Translations under genes and position numbers: made by a program | Notes under the pieces: generated by a model | Seen by the model: only the letters and a program-made list of their open reading frames with translations | What the model was told of the DNA's origin: nothing | Databases searched by the model: none | Assembly (NCBI RefSeq): GCF_029873635.1 | Contig: NC_080420.1 | Coordinates: 123,016,719 to 123,080,718, forward strand | Direction: 5' to 3' | Source: Malania oleifera | Taxonomy: Eukaryota > Streptophyta > Magnoliopsida > Santalales > Ximeniaceae | DNA length: 64,000 nucleotides | Part shown: piece by piece, positions 31,502 to 44,212 of the stretch | Position numbering within the stretch: position 1 is the stretch's first letter | How the letters are laid out: each line of letters starts with the position of its first letter

Positions 31502-32875
31502 GTGTTTAGACCTCTAAAGGGACAGGAGTACAGATTCGTGAAATCACGTGTGCGCACCCCACCTCGGTTTCTATCTGCTATTCAGGCACGTAGATTGCTA
31601 TTAGAAGGCTGTCAGGGATATTTGACCTGTGTGAAGGCAGTATTAGAAGGGGAGCTGAGGGTGGAGGATATCCCAGTGGTGAGGGATCTTCCTGATGTAT
31701 TTTTTGAGGATTTTTCGAGACTACCTCCTGATCGTGAGGTAGATTTCGTTATTGATTTGGTTTCGAGAATAGCGCCGATTTCGAAGGCGCCATATAGAAT
31801 GGCACCGGTAGAGCTGAAAGAATTGAAAGAATAGTTGCAAGAACTGTTAAATAAGGGGTTTATTCGGCCCAATGTGTCACCTTGGAGAGCACCGGTTTTA
31901 TTTTTGAGGAAAAAGGATGGGTCGATGAGGATGTGCATCGACTACCGGGAAATAAATAAAATAACTATCAAGAATAAATACCCACTCCCACGTATCGTTG
32001 ATTTGTTCGAAGATAGACTTATGCTCTGGGTACCATCAGGTAAAAGTCAGGGCGAAAGATGTTATGAAGATGACATTTAGAACACAGTATGGACACTATG
32101 AATTTCTGGTTATGCCGTTTGGGTTGACGAATGCTCCTACAGTGTTTATGGATTTGATGAACAGGGTATTTCACCAACATTTGGATCAATTTGTGGTAGT
32201 ATTTATTAATGATATACTGGTGTATTCAAAGAGCCCAGTGGAGTATGAGGAAAATCTCAGGATAGTGCTTCATTTGCTGAGAGAAAAGAAGTTGTACGCG
32301 AAACTTAAGAAGTGCGAGTTCAGGCTGGAACAGGTTACCTTCCTTAGACACGTTATAGCCAGGGTTGGTATTTCTGTTGATCTGAGTAAGATTGAGGTGG
32401 TAGTAGACTGGGTACAACCAAAGAATGTGCACGAGATTAGGAATTTCCTGGGATTGGTTGGGTACTACCACAGGTTTGTTGAGGGCTTCTCTAGACTGTC
32501 AGATCCATTGACCAGATTAACCAGGAAGGGAGTGAAGTTTGAGTGGTCTGATGAATGTGAACAGAGCTTCCAAGAATTGAAATAGCGACTCTGTGTTGAC
32601 GATTCCTTCAGGAGAAGAGAGGTTCGTAATTTACAGTGATGCGTGTTGATGCAGCTAGGGAGAGTGATAGTCTATGTATCATGACAGTTGAAAGAATATG
32701 AGAAGAACTATCCTACCCACGATCTAGAATTGGTGGCGGTTGTTTACGCGCCGAAGATTTGGAGGCACTATCTATATGAGGGTAGGTGTGAGATATTTAC
32801 TAACCATAAGAGTTTAAAGTATTTCTTTACGCAGAAGGAATTGAATATAAGATAGAGGAGATAGTTGGAGCTAAT
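31502..32875 (+). pseudogene. Element C reverse transcriptase and RNase H
   Basis: RT begins with the LPDVFFEDFSRLPPDREVDF and KAPYRMAPVELKEL segments, then [10 protein letters not shown], a frameshift near 32010, [22 protein letters not shown] and FINDILVYS. The catalytic FIDD is changed to FIND (codon 32208-32210). RNase H remnants follow after another break near 32585. Stops at about 31832 and 32583 and the frameshift kill it. Confidence 0.9.
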
Positions 32876-34500
32876 AAAGGATAACGACTACACTATCAGC
32901 TACCACCCAGGAAAGGCTAATGTGGTCGCTGATGCTTTGAGTCGGAAATTAGTGGATTCATCTGTGTTTACAGTGAAGATTCAGCATTCGATTCAGATGG
33001 ATCTAAAGAGGCTCAGTGTGGAGTTGGTAGAGGGAGATCACCAGACGTTTATTGCTAACATAGTTTTGCAGCCAACTCTACATGAGAGAATTAAAGTAAC
33101 TCAGAGAAGTGATGCAGAACTAATAGAGCTTATGGGGAAGGTACAATATGGTCAAGAAACAGAGTTCAGCATCTCAGATGATGGAGCCTTGTGGTTCTGT
33201 ACCAGGTTATGTGTTCCTGCCGACCTTGAGATCAAGAAGGTTATTCTGGCGAAAGCACATCGGTTCTTGTATACTGTACATCTAGGTAGCACTAAAATGT
33301 ATAGGAATCTTCAAGATTCCTTCTGGTGGAGCAATATAAAAAGAGAGATAGCCTAGTATGTGGATCGGTGTTTGACGTGCCAGCAAGTGAAAGCTAAGCA
33401 TTAGAGACCGGCGGGATCATTGTAGCACTCCACATTCCTAAGTGGAAGTGGGAGCATATAGCAATGGATTTCGTCACAGGATTACCGTCGGCGTTACATA
33501 GACAGGACTCTATCTGGGTAGTGATGGATCGACTGACAAAGACAGCCCACTTTTTGCCGGTCAAAGTTAACTACTCCATGAACAGATTGGTTGAGTTATA
33601 TATTCAGGAGATAGTTAGGCTCCATGGCGTCCCAGTGTCCATAGTTTCAGATAGAGATCCACGGTTCACATCTCATTTTTGGAAGAGTCTACAAGGGGCC
33701 ATGAATTCTCAATTGTCATTTAGCACAACTTTTCATCTTTAGACAAACGGGCAGACAAAGAGGACAATACAGATTCTATAGGATATGCTGTGAGCATGTG
33801 TGCTGGACTTTGGAGGTCGTTTGATGCAGTATTTGCCACTAGTCGAGTTTGCGTATAACAACATCTACTAGGCCAACATTGGAATGGCACTGTATGAGGT
33901 GTTGTATGGCAGGAGGAGCCGATTCCCGTTATACTAGGATAAGATTGGGGAGAGACAGATATTGGGGTTAGAGCTAATACAGCAGACTCAAGATAAAGTC
34001 AGACTCATCAAAGACAGGATCAGAACAACACAGAGCCAGCAGAAGAGTTATGTAGATACTCGCCGACAAGAACTGGAATTTGATGCAGGAGATCACGTAT
34101 TCCTGAAAGTAGTGCCGATAAAGGGAGTTATGAGGTTTTGGAGGAAGGATAAGCTGAGCTCTAGATATATTAGACCATTCGAGATTCTTGAAAGAGTGGG
34201 TCCAGTTGCCTATCGGTTGGCATTACCATCGGTTTCTATCTACGATCCATGACGTATTCCACGTTTCTATGCTGAGAAAATACGTCCCAGACCCCTCCCA
34301 TGTGATCAACTATGAAGTACTGGAGTTGGGTGATACTTTAGCTTATGAGGAAGTGCCAGTGCAGATTCTTGACTAGAAGGAACATGAGTTATGCACGAAG
34401 AAGATTCCACTAGTAAAAGTTTCAATCATTTCGTTGAGGAGGTTTCTTGGGAATTGGAGGATCAGATGCGCCAAAGATATCCACACTTATTCAATGGAGT
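32865..34500 (+). pseudogene. Element C integrase and chromodomain
   Basis: An RNase H/linker start (YTISYHPGKANVVADALSRK) is followed by the HHCC zinc region (TVHLGSTKMYRNLQDSFWWS, CLTCQQ). The core has MDFVTGLPSALHRQDSIWVV and SDRDPRFTSHFW, and a degraded QTNGQT segment with stops near 33740-33800. DKLSSRYIRPFEILERVGPV follows, and a frameshifted chromodomain ending EEVSWELEDQM lies near 34430-34470. Chromodomain presence and order fit Tekay. Confidence 0.88.
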
Positions 34501-34903
34501 TTAGAGTTAAGCCAATCAGAATGAAAGGAATAATATTGTGTATTTTTATTTGTATAGTGTAACATAAGATAGATAGAGTTTTTAGTTTTAGAACATGAAT
34601 GGCTTTGGGAGAATTTTGAATAGTTGTAATCTCTCAAAACCCTCGTTGTAACCATGGTATTCCTTTTTCATAAGCGAGGGTAATTAATAAAATTGAGGTG
34701 TTTCTCTAAGGATGGGAAGCACATGAATAGCAAATTTCGAGGACGAAATTTTTATAAGCAGGGGAGAATGTAACACCCCAGAAAGTGATAGGCTTGGGAA
34801 TGAAAAATAATAATAAAATAAAAATAAAAATAATCAATTATTAATTAAATTAAATAAATTATTATTATCATTAATTAAATAATAATACTATAATATACAT
34901 TAG

Positions 34904-34908
<5 letters not shown>

Positions 34909-34937
<29 letters not shown>
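34909..34937. repeat. (TG)n microsatellite
   Basis: About 14 TG units present in the 3' LTR of element C but not in the 5' LTR, so it arose after insertion. Confidence 0.9.
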
Positions 34938-34944
<7 letters not shown>

Positions 34945-34964
34945 ATTAAAAAAAACCAAACAAA

Positions 34965-34995
34965 GCTTGCTGAAGCTTTTAAAGCTTCAGGAAGC
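34965..34995. promoter_or_regulatory. 31-bp palindrome in LTR C (3' copy)
   Basis: GCTTGCTGAAGCTTT and AAAGCTTCAGGAAGC, one mismatch; partner of 27159-27189. Confidence 0.55.
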
Positions 34996-37292
34996 ATCAA
35001 TGAATCTAGAGAGCCCCCCCGCCCCTTTCCTTCTATTTTCTTCAACGCGCAGGAGTCTCTCTCTCCTCTCGTTCTCTCTCCTTCTCTCCTCCGTTCCATG
35101 ACAGATTTTCGCCCGATCGAAAATCAGAAAATACCGTTGGGCTCCATTTTCTGCTACCGTCATTTCTACCAGAGCAGATTGATGGTAGGAGCGGCGTAGG
35201 CGTAACTCCTGGGTAAGCCAAATTTATGTTTTTACCTCAATTTCTTACAAATTATAAGTCCAATCGACGATCGGACACCACCACGAAAATTTAGGGATAA
35301 TTCTCTACAAGTCTAGTGGAGCGAAATTCTCATGGGGTCGTCGTAGGCACAACCCCAAATTTGGGATAAGGGGTTATTAAGGGGCTTATTATTGTTTAAT
35401 TGGTGTTGATTTAGAATTGCTAGAATATTGAGCATCTGGGGTTGAAGTAGGATTTTCAGAATTTAGAGCTCGGATGAGTGTTGCGGGTGTAATTTCGGGA
35501 CCCGCAGGCATAGTTTAGAAAATTAAGTGAGGGTGTTATATATTAGTTTAAATATTAATTTAAGGTATATGGAGTCTAGGGAATGTTAAATGGGTATTAT
35601 TTTGGGGAAATGAGGTAATTAATCTAGGAAAAATGCAAATTGCAGGATTTGAGTTTCGGGCACCAAGGGGGTAGGATTTGGGTTCTAACAAGACTATCAG
35701 TAAGCCAAGTAAGTGGAATAAATTATAACAGTATTTTTAGAATTACTGCTTGAATTAATATGTGAAAATGAGCATATGGTATTTTGTCTGAAAATTATTA
35801 TGATATAAATATTAGATAAATTGTATGGCATTTGAGCAATATTAAATTATGATATTTTGGAGTGTGAAATTAATATATTTTGAATATTAGATGAAAAATG
35901 TGAAATATAATGATGAGTAATTTCTAAGAAAATATTGAAATGAGAATTATTGATGTAATTAGTGAAAAATAATGAAATATGGTATTTATATGTGAGTAGA
36001 AATAATTTTGCATGAAAAATGAGATTTTGCAAATTACTAATATGAGTATTTTAAGAAATGTTGAAACACGTGAAACATGATATATACTATTATGAGATGA
36101 TGAAATGTGCACAAAAAATAATGAGAACAGCTATATTGAGATGAATTGAGATATACTGATATGTGATTAATGATGTATATTGATATGGAAATATTGAAAT
36201 GTGAAAATGGGAAATATGATTACTACAATATGGAATTGTAATGTGATTAATGAAATGTCAATACCGCATAATGATTGCGGGTATGTGGTAGTGAACCCTG
36301 ATGGATGGTTGTGATATTCAGTACGGTACCATTACTAGTGGTGTAGTGCAACTACACGAACTCTTGGAGCGTGTGGCGTGACAGTCGACTAACCCATTTT
36401 GTAGGGTTGTTGAGCCCCCTAAGTCCGGATCAGGGCTATAGGCCGAACAATCGTACTACAGACGCGATATGTGATATGATATTTTGATCTAACCGGGTCG
36501 GCCAACTGCCATCCAGCCTCGGGGCCGCACAACCTTGACCATGGGAGGAAGCATGGCGTGGAAAGAAAGATCATTAAGATAACCATGAGTTACAGATGCG
36601 ATGTTGTTACCAGGTACCAAGGATACTCATGAGCTGGATAGTAAAATAGAAACAGAAAGTGAAAGAATGATAAAATTGGCTAAAATGAGAAATAAAAGAA
36701 TTAATGGTAATTGAGAAATAGAGAATGAAAAAATTGAGAAATGGAACCGTGTGAGTTAATAACATAAATAATTGAAGCGAAGTGAAACTCTCCGCCTGAG
36801 GGCTTACTGAATAAGATGAGTGTCCTGATAGGTATCATATGTGACCATACCTAGCTGCATAACGTGTTAGGGCAGAGGGAAACTACCTGTATGGACGGGT
36901 AATCTTCCCTATTCTCAAGAACTTTGTGGGTAAATATGTGTTGGAAATCATTGAATTTGATAAATGGTTTTAAAACTTATAAAAGTTTGTGTTGTATATA
37001 TATATGATTATGAGAATGTGTATATCAACGTATTTTTTTAGATGAAATGATGATTTGAAAAGTAAAGTGTATTATAACTGAACTTTTATGGCCACACACT
37101 ATAAATAATTTATTCCTTGTTATTGAGATATATCTCACCCAAATTATCTAAATTTTTCAGGGAACAGGGATATGCTAGGTGATAGAGCTCTGTGATCATA
37201 GAGAACTGGGACCCTAACACATAGGGTGAGTTTTTGAACTATGGGAGATATAATTCCCCTAGAGTTGAATTGTTTTTGAGTTTGTGATGGTG

Positions 37293-37293
<1 letters not shown>

Positions 37294-37352
<59 letters not shown>
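37294..37352. repeat. (GT)n(TA)n microsatellite
   Basis: Expanded in the 3' LTR of element C compared with a short TA run in the 5' LTR near 29537. Confidence 0.92.
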
Positions 37353-37358
<6 letters not shown>

Positions 37359-38057
37359 TGATACTCTGGGTATTGTATTCTAACTGATATGTATATATTG
37401 TCCCGCTGTTAGGTTGTATAATAAAATAATTTTTAACTCAGTACCCAATGCGGATCGGGTCATATGAATGGTAATAGGGTGGTTGACATGACCGATTTTT
37501 GGATGTTGCTGATGAGGAGTGAATATTTATTGATTATTGATTATTTATAAAAAATTTGTACAAAAATCGGTGCATCACAGATACATTAGGCAACCCAGAG
37601 GTCATAATTAAAGCATACCTGGGTACGCACCTTACTCAGTAAGCACTCAAGTAATAAGTTAATCTCGTACTCACACCATTCATACAAAAGTTTATTGGCG
37701 AAAGCTCTCAAGAATAGGAAAATCTACTCACCCATACAAGCAGTTTTCCTCTACCCTAGCACGTTATGCAACCTACTGTTATACCTGATACAATCAGGGC
37801 ACTCGCCTTTCTCAGCAAGCCCTTGGGTGAAGAGTTTGCCTCGCCCAAACGTAACATGTTCTACTAGCATAAATACTGCTAATACCATAATACATTATTT
37901 TGTTTCCTATTTTTCTGCATTTCTCAATACTTCATATTTCCATCTTTTACTTTTCATTTCATTTTACTATACGTGACTCTTTCCCATTTTTCATTGTTCA
38001 CATTTCACATTTCATTTCCATTTCATTCGTTTCCATTTTTATTTCATTTCATTTCAT

Positions 38058-38281
38058 ACCCAACATTTTTCAACTGTTTTACCCAGCATCTTTCAACTGT
38101 TTTACTCAACATTTTTCAGCTGTCATACATTTACCCAGTATCTTTTAGCTATTTTACCCAACATTTTCAGCAGTTTTACCCAGCATTTTTCAACTGTCAT
38201 ACATTTACTCAACATTTTTCAGGTATTTTACCTAACATTTTTCAGCTATCATATATTTACCCAACATCTTTCAGTTGTTTA
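38058..38281. repeat. Minisatellite in LTR D (ACCCAACATTTTTCAGCTGT units)
   Basis: About nine units of roughly 20-31 bp built on ACCCARCATTTTTCARCTGT, some with an added CATACATTT. It sits at the same LTR position as the unrelated-looking blocks at 5080-5182 and 45791-45900. Confidence 0.8.
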
Positions 38282-38981
38282 CATGGTTGCATTAACACAC
38301 ACAAGTAGCATGGTTCATATCATATTTCATTATTAACACTTTACTTACTTAACCTACATCTCATACATTTAACATATATTTGTACAGAACTTACATTTAC
38401 TCATACCGCACAATTTAGCTATAAAATTCATACACTGTCTGTAAAATAAGCCAACCAACATTTAATGTTTATATACTAAAAATGTCTTTCATTTCTTACA
38501 TAATTATCCTGAAAATATTTTTCATTTTCATCAGTTCATTTTTGCATATATATATATATCTAATAGACAGTCCTAAACTCGAAAAAACATCATTTAAATG
38601 GTTGGCATTTTAAACTCATACCAAAACATATACACATATATATAACACAATTTATTTTTCATTAAATTCATAAAAATTTTAGTTTAATATATATATTTTT
38701 CTCCTTACCCGATTTCTTACATTACGCCAACAGGGACCTCGAAAAGATGTCTGTAGCGCTCACTCGGACCCTGAAATTAAAAATTCTAATTCCATTAAAT
38801 CAATCTTAAATAAAATAATATTTTAATATTTCCTAGAGTCATAAATTTCAAATAAAAAATTATATCCTCAAATATAGTCAATTTGTCAAATTTCTCAAAT
38901 CTCACTCTCGCTTTGGAGTGGGGTTTAGAAACCCCTAATTAAAAATTTACCCACGTCAAAATGATGACAATCGCGATTAGG

Positions 38982-38991
38982 ACCACGTGGT
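38982..38991. promoter_or_regulatory. Palindromic G-box in LTR D
   Basis: ACCACGTGGT, conserved with 5881-5890 and 46611-46620. Confidence 0.5.
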
Positions 38992-39344
38992 GGTGCTCGA
39001 TCGTCGATTTAACAACATATTTAAAGAGAAATAGGAAAGATAGGGAAAAGTTACCTTTCTCCAGGAGTAGTGCCTAAGTCGTTCCCACGACAAATTTGCT
39101 CCAGTAGAAATGTCGGTGACGGAGTTAGAAATCCAACGGTACCTTCCATTTTTCGATCCGCGGCAAATCCATTAAGAAATTGAGGAGAGAAGAGACGGAG
39201 ACGAAGAGCGAGCTAAGATAATACAGGAGAAAGACGCTTAGAGGCAGAGAGGCGTGAAGAGATGAGTTTCAAATTCCAAATCTCAATTTGAGATCCTTGT
39301 TTCTGATAAGTCACTTTTATATATATATATTATTATACCATTAT

Positions 39345-39380
<36 letters not shown>

Positions 39381-39504
39381 TAATTAATAATTATTATTTA
39401 ATTATTTATTTTTATTTGTATTTTATTTTAATTATTTATTTATTTATTTATTTTAATTTATTAATTAATTAATTTTTTATTTTTATTTTTTTTGGATCAC
39501 TACA

Positions 39505-39985
39505 CGACGAGATGGGCGACCGTGGTTGCGGCTAGTGACTCTGCTCTCTGGCGAAACACGCATAGCAGGAGGTTGCTAGGGATGTGGATGTGGGATGCGA
39601 GCAGGAGAGAGGCAGAGTTCGAAGTCCCCGTTGGTGTCAAACTTCCCCTTAGTTTTGAATCTAGACTGTCGTCGTGAGAGCTCTGAATCTCCTCTGCAAA
39701 ACCCGAAACTGCATAGACCGCCATCTGAGTCTCCTCTCAAAATCCCCGAATGGCTCCCTCACGTTCCCGAACTCACCGTCGTCTCGACATCGTCGTCACG
39801 AGAGTTTCTCCTCTGCACATCCCGGAAATGGCGCAAACTGCCATCTAAGTCTCCTTTGTGAAACCCCGAACAGCACCAAGTTGCCATCGTCGCAAGGGCT
39901 GGGGGTCCCATCATCGTCGTCGCTAGAGCTAGGGTATTTATTACAGGTGGTATCAGAGCGGTGAAATTTTCGAGTCGTCTCAACT
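39505..39985 (+). mobile_element. 3' end of an unassigned LTR with PBS
   Basis: GC-richer than its surroundings. It ends GTATTTATTACA at 39945, then GG and TGGTATCAGAGC (39948-39959), an LTR end plus tRNA-iMet primer site on the plus strand. No internal coding region follows, and the left end abuts the LTR of element D, so this is a fragment. Small ORFs here look non-coding. Confidence 0.5.
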
Positions 39986-40165
39986 TTAAAATTAAAAATT
40001 ATACTTAACAGTTCAATTTGGTTAACCAATGAATATTAGTCTAAAAATCGGTTAACCGTTTTAAACAATTCGGTTACAATTCGCATTTTTTAGCGAACCT
40101 AAACTTCGATTCAATTAATGGTTCAGAAATAATGGCTCGATTAACCGAACCATGCCCACGCCTAG
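39986..40165. mobile_element. MITE-like DNA-transposon fragment
   Basis: Phrases such as TCGGTTAACCG and a right end CGATTAACCGAACCATGCCC then ACGCCTAG are typical of hAT-like MITE ends (CTAGGCGTGGGCATGGTTCG read outward). The matching left terminal repeat is not present, so it is incomplete. Confidence 0.45.
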
Positions 40166-40900
40166 TTAATGGCAGTAAAATTTTAAAAAGTATGTTCATA
40201 GTTTGTTATTTTTTATTTTTCTTCTCATCTTTCTTTTGTACCAAATAAGAAAAACAATTTCTTTATACTCTTCTTTTATTTATTTATTTTCATGTTTTCC
40301 AAACATTCAAGGAAAGCCCAAGGCAAGTATTGTAAGCAAAAAGGGAATTTTTTTTTTTTAAATCATAATAAAATTAATTTTTATTGTATTTTCTTGCTTC
40401 CTCAAATACCACTAAAAATATGTATTCAAATACCGATACGGCTAAAATAAAATAATTATTCGTTGACTTAGATGATATTCAATTTTCTTCCTCATTTTTT
40501 TTCTTGAGAATTAAACAAGAAAAAGTGAATTTTCTTGTGTTTTTCTTTCTTTTCTTCGTATTTTTTTATGGGTTCAAATAAATGTTTATGATAAGACATG
40601 AATTGAGAGTGATCAGACAATGTGGAGCCTAAATGTCATATGATGGATTCCAATAATACATGAATTCTACATCATAAGGTGTGGACAAATCCAACTCATG
40701 GTTCATGTTGTCTGCCAAACAAAACCAATAAACAAATCATGCTCACACTCAATCAACTGGGTTCAACTCCTATTTTCCTTATGAAAATTTAAGGTAGATA
40801 CCACCAAAGTGAAAAACTCATCAAGCAAGAACGCTTTCAATTTACGGTAACACAAAAAACCTACTACATCAGTTCAATTTTTCATCTATTTATTCTTTTC
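40166..40900. other. Intergenic AT-rich sequence
   Basis: No coding region, RNA gene or clear repeat was recognised. Confidence 0.4.
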
Positions 40901-41067
40901 CTTTCTTTGTTTCTTTCCTATTCTTCTTATGGAGAGAGAGAGGACAAGGGTGCAACTGATACTATTAAAGAGTTGCAGTAGGATAAGGGTGTAAGGATGC
41001 AAGAGAGATTGTGAGAGGGATAAGGTTTGATAGTCCTTTCCTTTCTTTGTTTCTTTCCTATTCTTCT

Positions 41068-41113
<46 letters not shown>

Positions 41114-41126
41114 AAGGGTGCAACTG
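40901..41126. repeat. Duplicated 58-bp unit around an 80-bp insert, with (GA)n
   Basis: TTCCTTTCTTTGTTTCTTTC through GAGAGAG to AAGGGTGCAACTG occurs at 40901-40958 and again at 41038-41126, the second with an expanded GA run (41071-41110). Between them lies a piece (about 40959-41034) that also occurs at 47716-47793. Confidence 0.7.
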
Positions 41127-41289
41127 TGTTAAAGTGAAAAGAAATGCATGAAGGATATATGATAAAAGGCTAAAGAGAAATACGGAAGAATAAATTCATC
41201 TCTGCAATTCATTATATTTGGTATATGTACATAGTGAAAAGGCTCAAATATATAGGCAATGGCGGACAACAACTTGACTAAAAATTACA

Positions 41290-42998
41290 ACTTTATCCTG
41301 CCAGCTCAGCCATTTTGTTAGCTTGAGATTCCAATGGAATATGGGGCAATTGGGTGGTTTCCTTGCTGTGCGCCAAGAGTTCCATGCTGGTGTGCTGAGA
41401 TGGAGACACGGTTGTATCTCCAACATCCCCCTGCGATCCAGAAGGTACTGGTGTCATAGTAAGACTGGATCGAAGCAAGGCAACGCGAGCAACAGTGAGA
41501 GGCTTGGTCAGAACGTCAACAATTTGGCCTTTAGTGGAATGAAGGACACTTGGAGAGACTTGGCAACAACACGCTCTCGGACAAAGTGATAATCCAAGTC
41601 TACATGCTTTGTTCTTGAATGCATTACTGGGTTTAGAGAAAGATAGGTGGCGCCAATGTTATCACACCAAAGAGTTGGTGGGTGGGTGAGTGAGTGAGAT
41701 ACCAAGTTCAGACAGGAGAGACTGCAACCAAAGGAGCTCACGGGTGGTGTTAGCAACAAATTTATATTCAGCTTCTGTGGATGACCGAGCAATAGTCGGT
41801 TGTTTCTTTGAGCCCCAAGAGAGGAGATGAGATCCAAAGTAGACATAGAAACCACCCGTGGATCGACGATCATCAGGACACCCGGCCCAGTCAACATCAA
41901 AAAAGGTAGATAGGGAAGGAGAGGAGGAAACAGAGAAGAATAAGCCATGGTGACGGGTGTGATTAAGATAGCGAAGGATCCTCTTAATAGCAGTCCAGTG
42001 GGGAATGCGAGGAGAGTGCATGTACTGACAGACACGATTGACAGCAAAAGAAATGTCTGGTCTAGTGAAAGCTAAGTATTGAAGGCTTCCAACAACATTT
42101 CTATACCAGTAAGGACCATCAAATGAGCAACCATCCATTGCAGTGAGTTTGTTAGAGGTGGACATTGGTGTGGACACGGGTTTTGAAAGGTGCATATTGG
42201 TACGTGAAAGCAAATCAGTGTTATATTTCTGTTAAGACATAAACGACCCCTCATAGGTGCGGTGGACTTCAATGCTGAGGAAGTAACTTAGTGAGTCGAG
42301 ATCTTTGACGGGAAATTGAGATTGTAAAAACTGAATTAGATTGGAAATGAGGGAAGAATTGGAGCCCGTAATCACCAAATCATCGACATAGACTAAAATA
42401 AATAAACTAGTCGAAGCAATACGCATGATAAAAAGAGAAGAGTCAGAGTGAGAGCATGTGAAACCAAAAGAAAGTAGTTTATCACACAACTTTGCAAACC
42501 AGTCTCGAGGAGCCTGTTTAAGACCATAGATTTTTTTAACTTACAGACATATGAGGGGAATTCGGAATTAACAAATCCAGGGGGTTGTTTCGTGTAGACA
42601 GCTTCCTCAAGATCCCCGTGCAAGAAGGCGTTCTGAATGTCAAGTTGATGCAACTCCCAATGTGAAGAGACCGCAAGGGAGAGAAGAAGGCGAATTGTAG
42701 TTGGCTTAGCTACCGGACTAAAGGTTTCATGGTAATCAAAACCTGACCGCTAATGAAATCCTTGAGCTACAAGGCTAGCCTTACGCCTTTCAAGGGAGCC
42801 ATCAACTTTGCACTTAGTTTTGAAAATCCACTTTGAGCCAAGAAGATTGAAATTTGAAGAAAATGGAACAAGATCCCAAGTTTGATTGTGAAGAAGCGCA
42901 GCAATTTCAGCGGACATAGCAGCGCGCCAAGCAGAGTGTTTAGATGCCTCGGTGAAGGACTGGGGTTCTTCGAGAATTGAAGAGGAGGCAGCCATCAC
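41290..42998 (-). pseudogene. Copia element 1 RT and RNase H
   Basis: RT starts with WRAAMSAEIAALLHNQTWDL and GSKWIFKTKCKVDGSLERRK, then QLDIQNAFLHGDLEE, the intact catalytic YVDDLVITG, and RNase H motifs [30 protein letters not shown] and [10 protein letters not shown]. The end is [18 protein letters not shown]. The segments lie in different frames because of indels near 42.2, 42.5 and 42.7 kb. Confidence 0.9.
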
Positions 42999-43202
42999 AG
43001 TAAGGGAGATAGAGGGTTTAGATGGCCCTGGAATGGTACCATCGGTATGACAAAGTGGCCGAAGGGACTGAGACTTAGATCTGGTCCCATGGAATGAGAA
43101 GGAAAAGCGGAAGTACGGGAGGAAGGGGGCGATGGGATTTGGTTTGCGGTGGGTGACGATGAGAGAATGGGAGAGATGGAAGTAGGCTTAGGGCAAGGTG
43201 GG

Positions 43203-44212
43203 CTAGGCAGAGCGGGCGCGAAAGAGATTAATGGGCCAGGAGAGGCAAGAGGAGTAGCTGGGCCGAACAACAGGGGCGGGAATTGGAATTGGGATATTGG
43301 GCTGAGAGTGAACAAAAGGTGAAGGTAAGACCGTGGGCTTGGAAAAAGGAAATTCGTGTTCATTGAAGATAACATCCCGAGACAAATACAGTCGACCTGA
43401 TGGAATATGTAGGCATTTGTAAGCTTTATGATCTGGGCTATATCCCAAGAAGACACAGCAAGTTGAACGGTAATCCATTTTGTGTTTATTGTAGGGTTGA
43501 AGATTGGGCCAACGAGCTAAGCCAAAGACACGAAGGAATGCGTAATCTGGTACCTTGTGCAACAAATTTTGTAGGGAGATCTATTCTTTAGGAGGGGTGT
43601 GGTCATGTAATTTATGAGGAGAGTTGTGGTTTAAAAGGCATCAACCCAGTATGATTGTGGAACGGATGAATGGGATAATAATGATAATCCAGTTTCGATA
43701 ATGTGATGGTGACGACGTTCGACACTTCCACTTTGTTGATGAGAACCACGACATGTGATTCGATGTGAAATGCCACGAGATTGGAAAATAGATTTTAAAG
43801 GGCGAAATTCACCACCCCAATCAGTTTGAATTGCAATGATATTAGCATTGAAGGTGTTACGAACAAACTAAAGGAAAGCTAACACTATGGGAGATACATT
43901 AGATTTTGATTGGATGGGAAAAAGCCAAAGAAATTTGGAAAAATCATCAACAATGGATAAATAATAGCGAGAGTTATTTGTAGAAGGTGTTGGCACAGGA
44001 CCCCATACATCCATGAATAGGAGCTGAAACGGTTGCTATGATCGGGATGGCGAGGCTGGGTGTGGAAGTGCATGAGCTTTGGCGGAGGAGCAAGCTCGAC
44101 AGTGCCCAAAGTTGATGCTGGAAGAGAACAGGAGATTAAACCAACGAAGAACCAGGGACGTAGTGCGAGGGGAGGGATGACCGATGCATGAGTGTCATAG
44201 ATAAGCAATGGA
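43203..44212 (-). pseudogene. Copia element 1 integrase
   Basis: The C-terminal integrase segment reads LRVFGLARWPNLQPYNKHKM, CVFLGYSPDHKAYKC and SGRLYLSRDVIFNEHEF. The core to its right is recognisable only in broken frames (for example DWGGEF-type sequence near 43.81 kb on the minus strand). Stops and frameshifts are frequent. Confidence 0.75.

Larger units (their letters stand above)
27042..37579 (+). mobile_element. Element C: complete, inactive Tekay-like chromovirus
   Basis: Full-length Ty3/gypsy element of 10.5 kb with a perfect TSD GATAC (27037-27041 and 37580-37584). It has a 5' LTR 27042-29729, PBS 29733-29744, gag, protease, RT, RNase H, integrase and chromodomain, a polypurine tract AGCAGGGGAGAA before the 3' LTR, and a 3' LTR 34769-37579. 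The LTRs stay clearly alignable with scattered substitutions. All genes carry stops or frameshifts and two catalytic aspartates are changed, so it is not autonomous. It is inserted in the LTR of element D. Confidence 0.95.
34769..37579 (+). repeat. 3' LTR of element C
   Basis: A 2.81-kb copy, longer than the 5' LTR mainly because of a (TG)n run (34909-34937) and a (GT)n(TA)n run (37294-37352). It starts TGTAACACCCC after the polypurine tract and ends GCATCACA. Confidence 0.93.
26412..39504 (-). mobile_element. 5' LTR of element D, split by element C
   Basis: Left part 26412-27041 (TGTAACACCTC start) and right part 37585-39504 (ends GGATCACTACA) together form one LTR of about 2.55 kb, homologous to the solo LTRs at 3972 and 44722. 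The PBS at its left edge shows it is a 5' LTR on the minus strand. The 10.5-kb element C sits inside it. No TSD pairs the outer flanks (CCATT and CGACG), as expected for one LTR of a longer, partly deleted element. Confidence 0.85.

Noticed and set aside
39595-39964. Overlapping ORFs of 88 and 96 residues as a gene
   Set aside because: Composition is repeat-like (CTCCTCT/CATCGTCG phrases) and the stretch ends in an LTR end and PBS, so it is LTR sequence.
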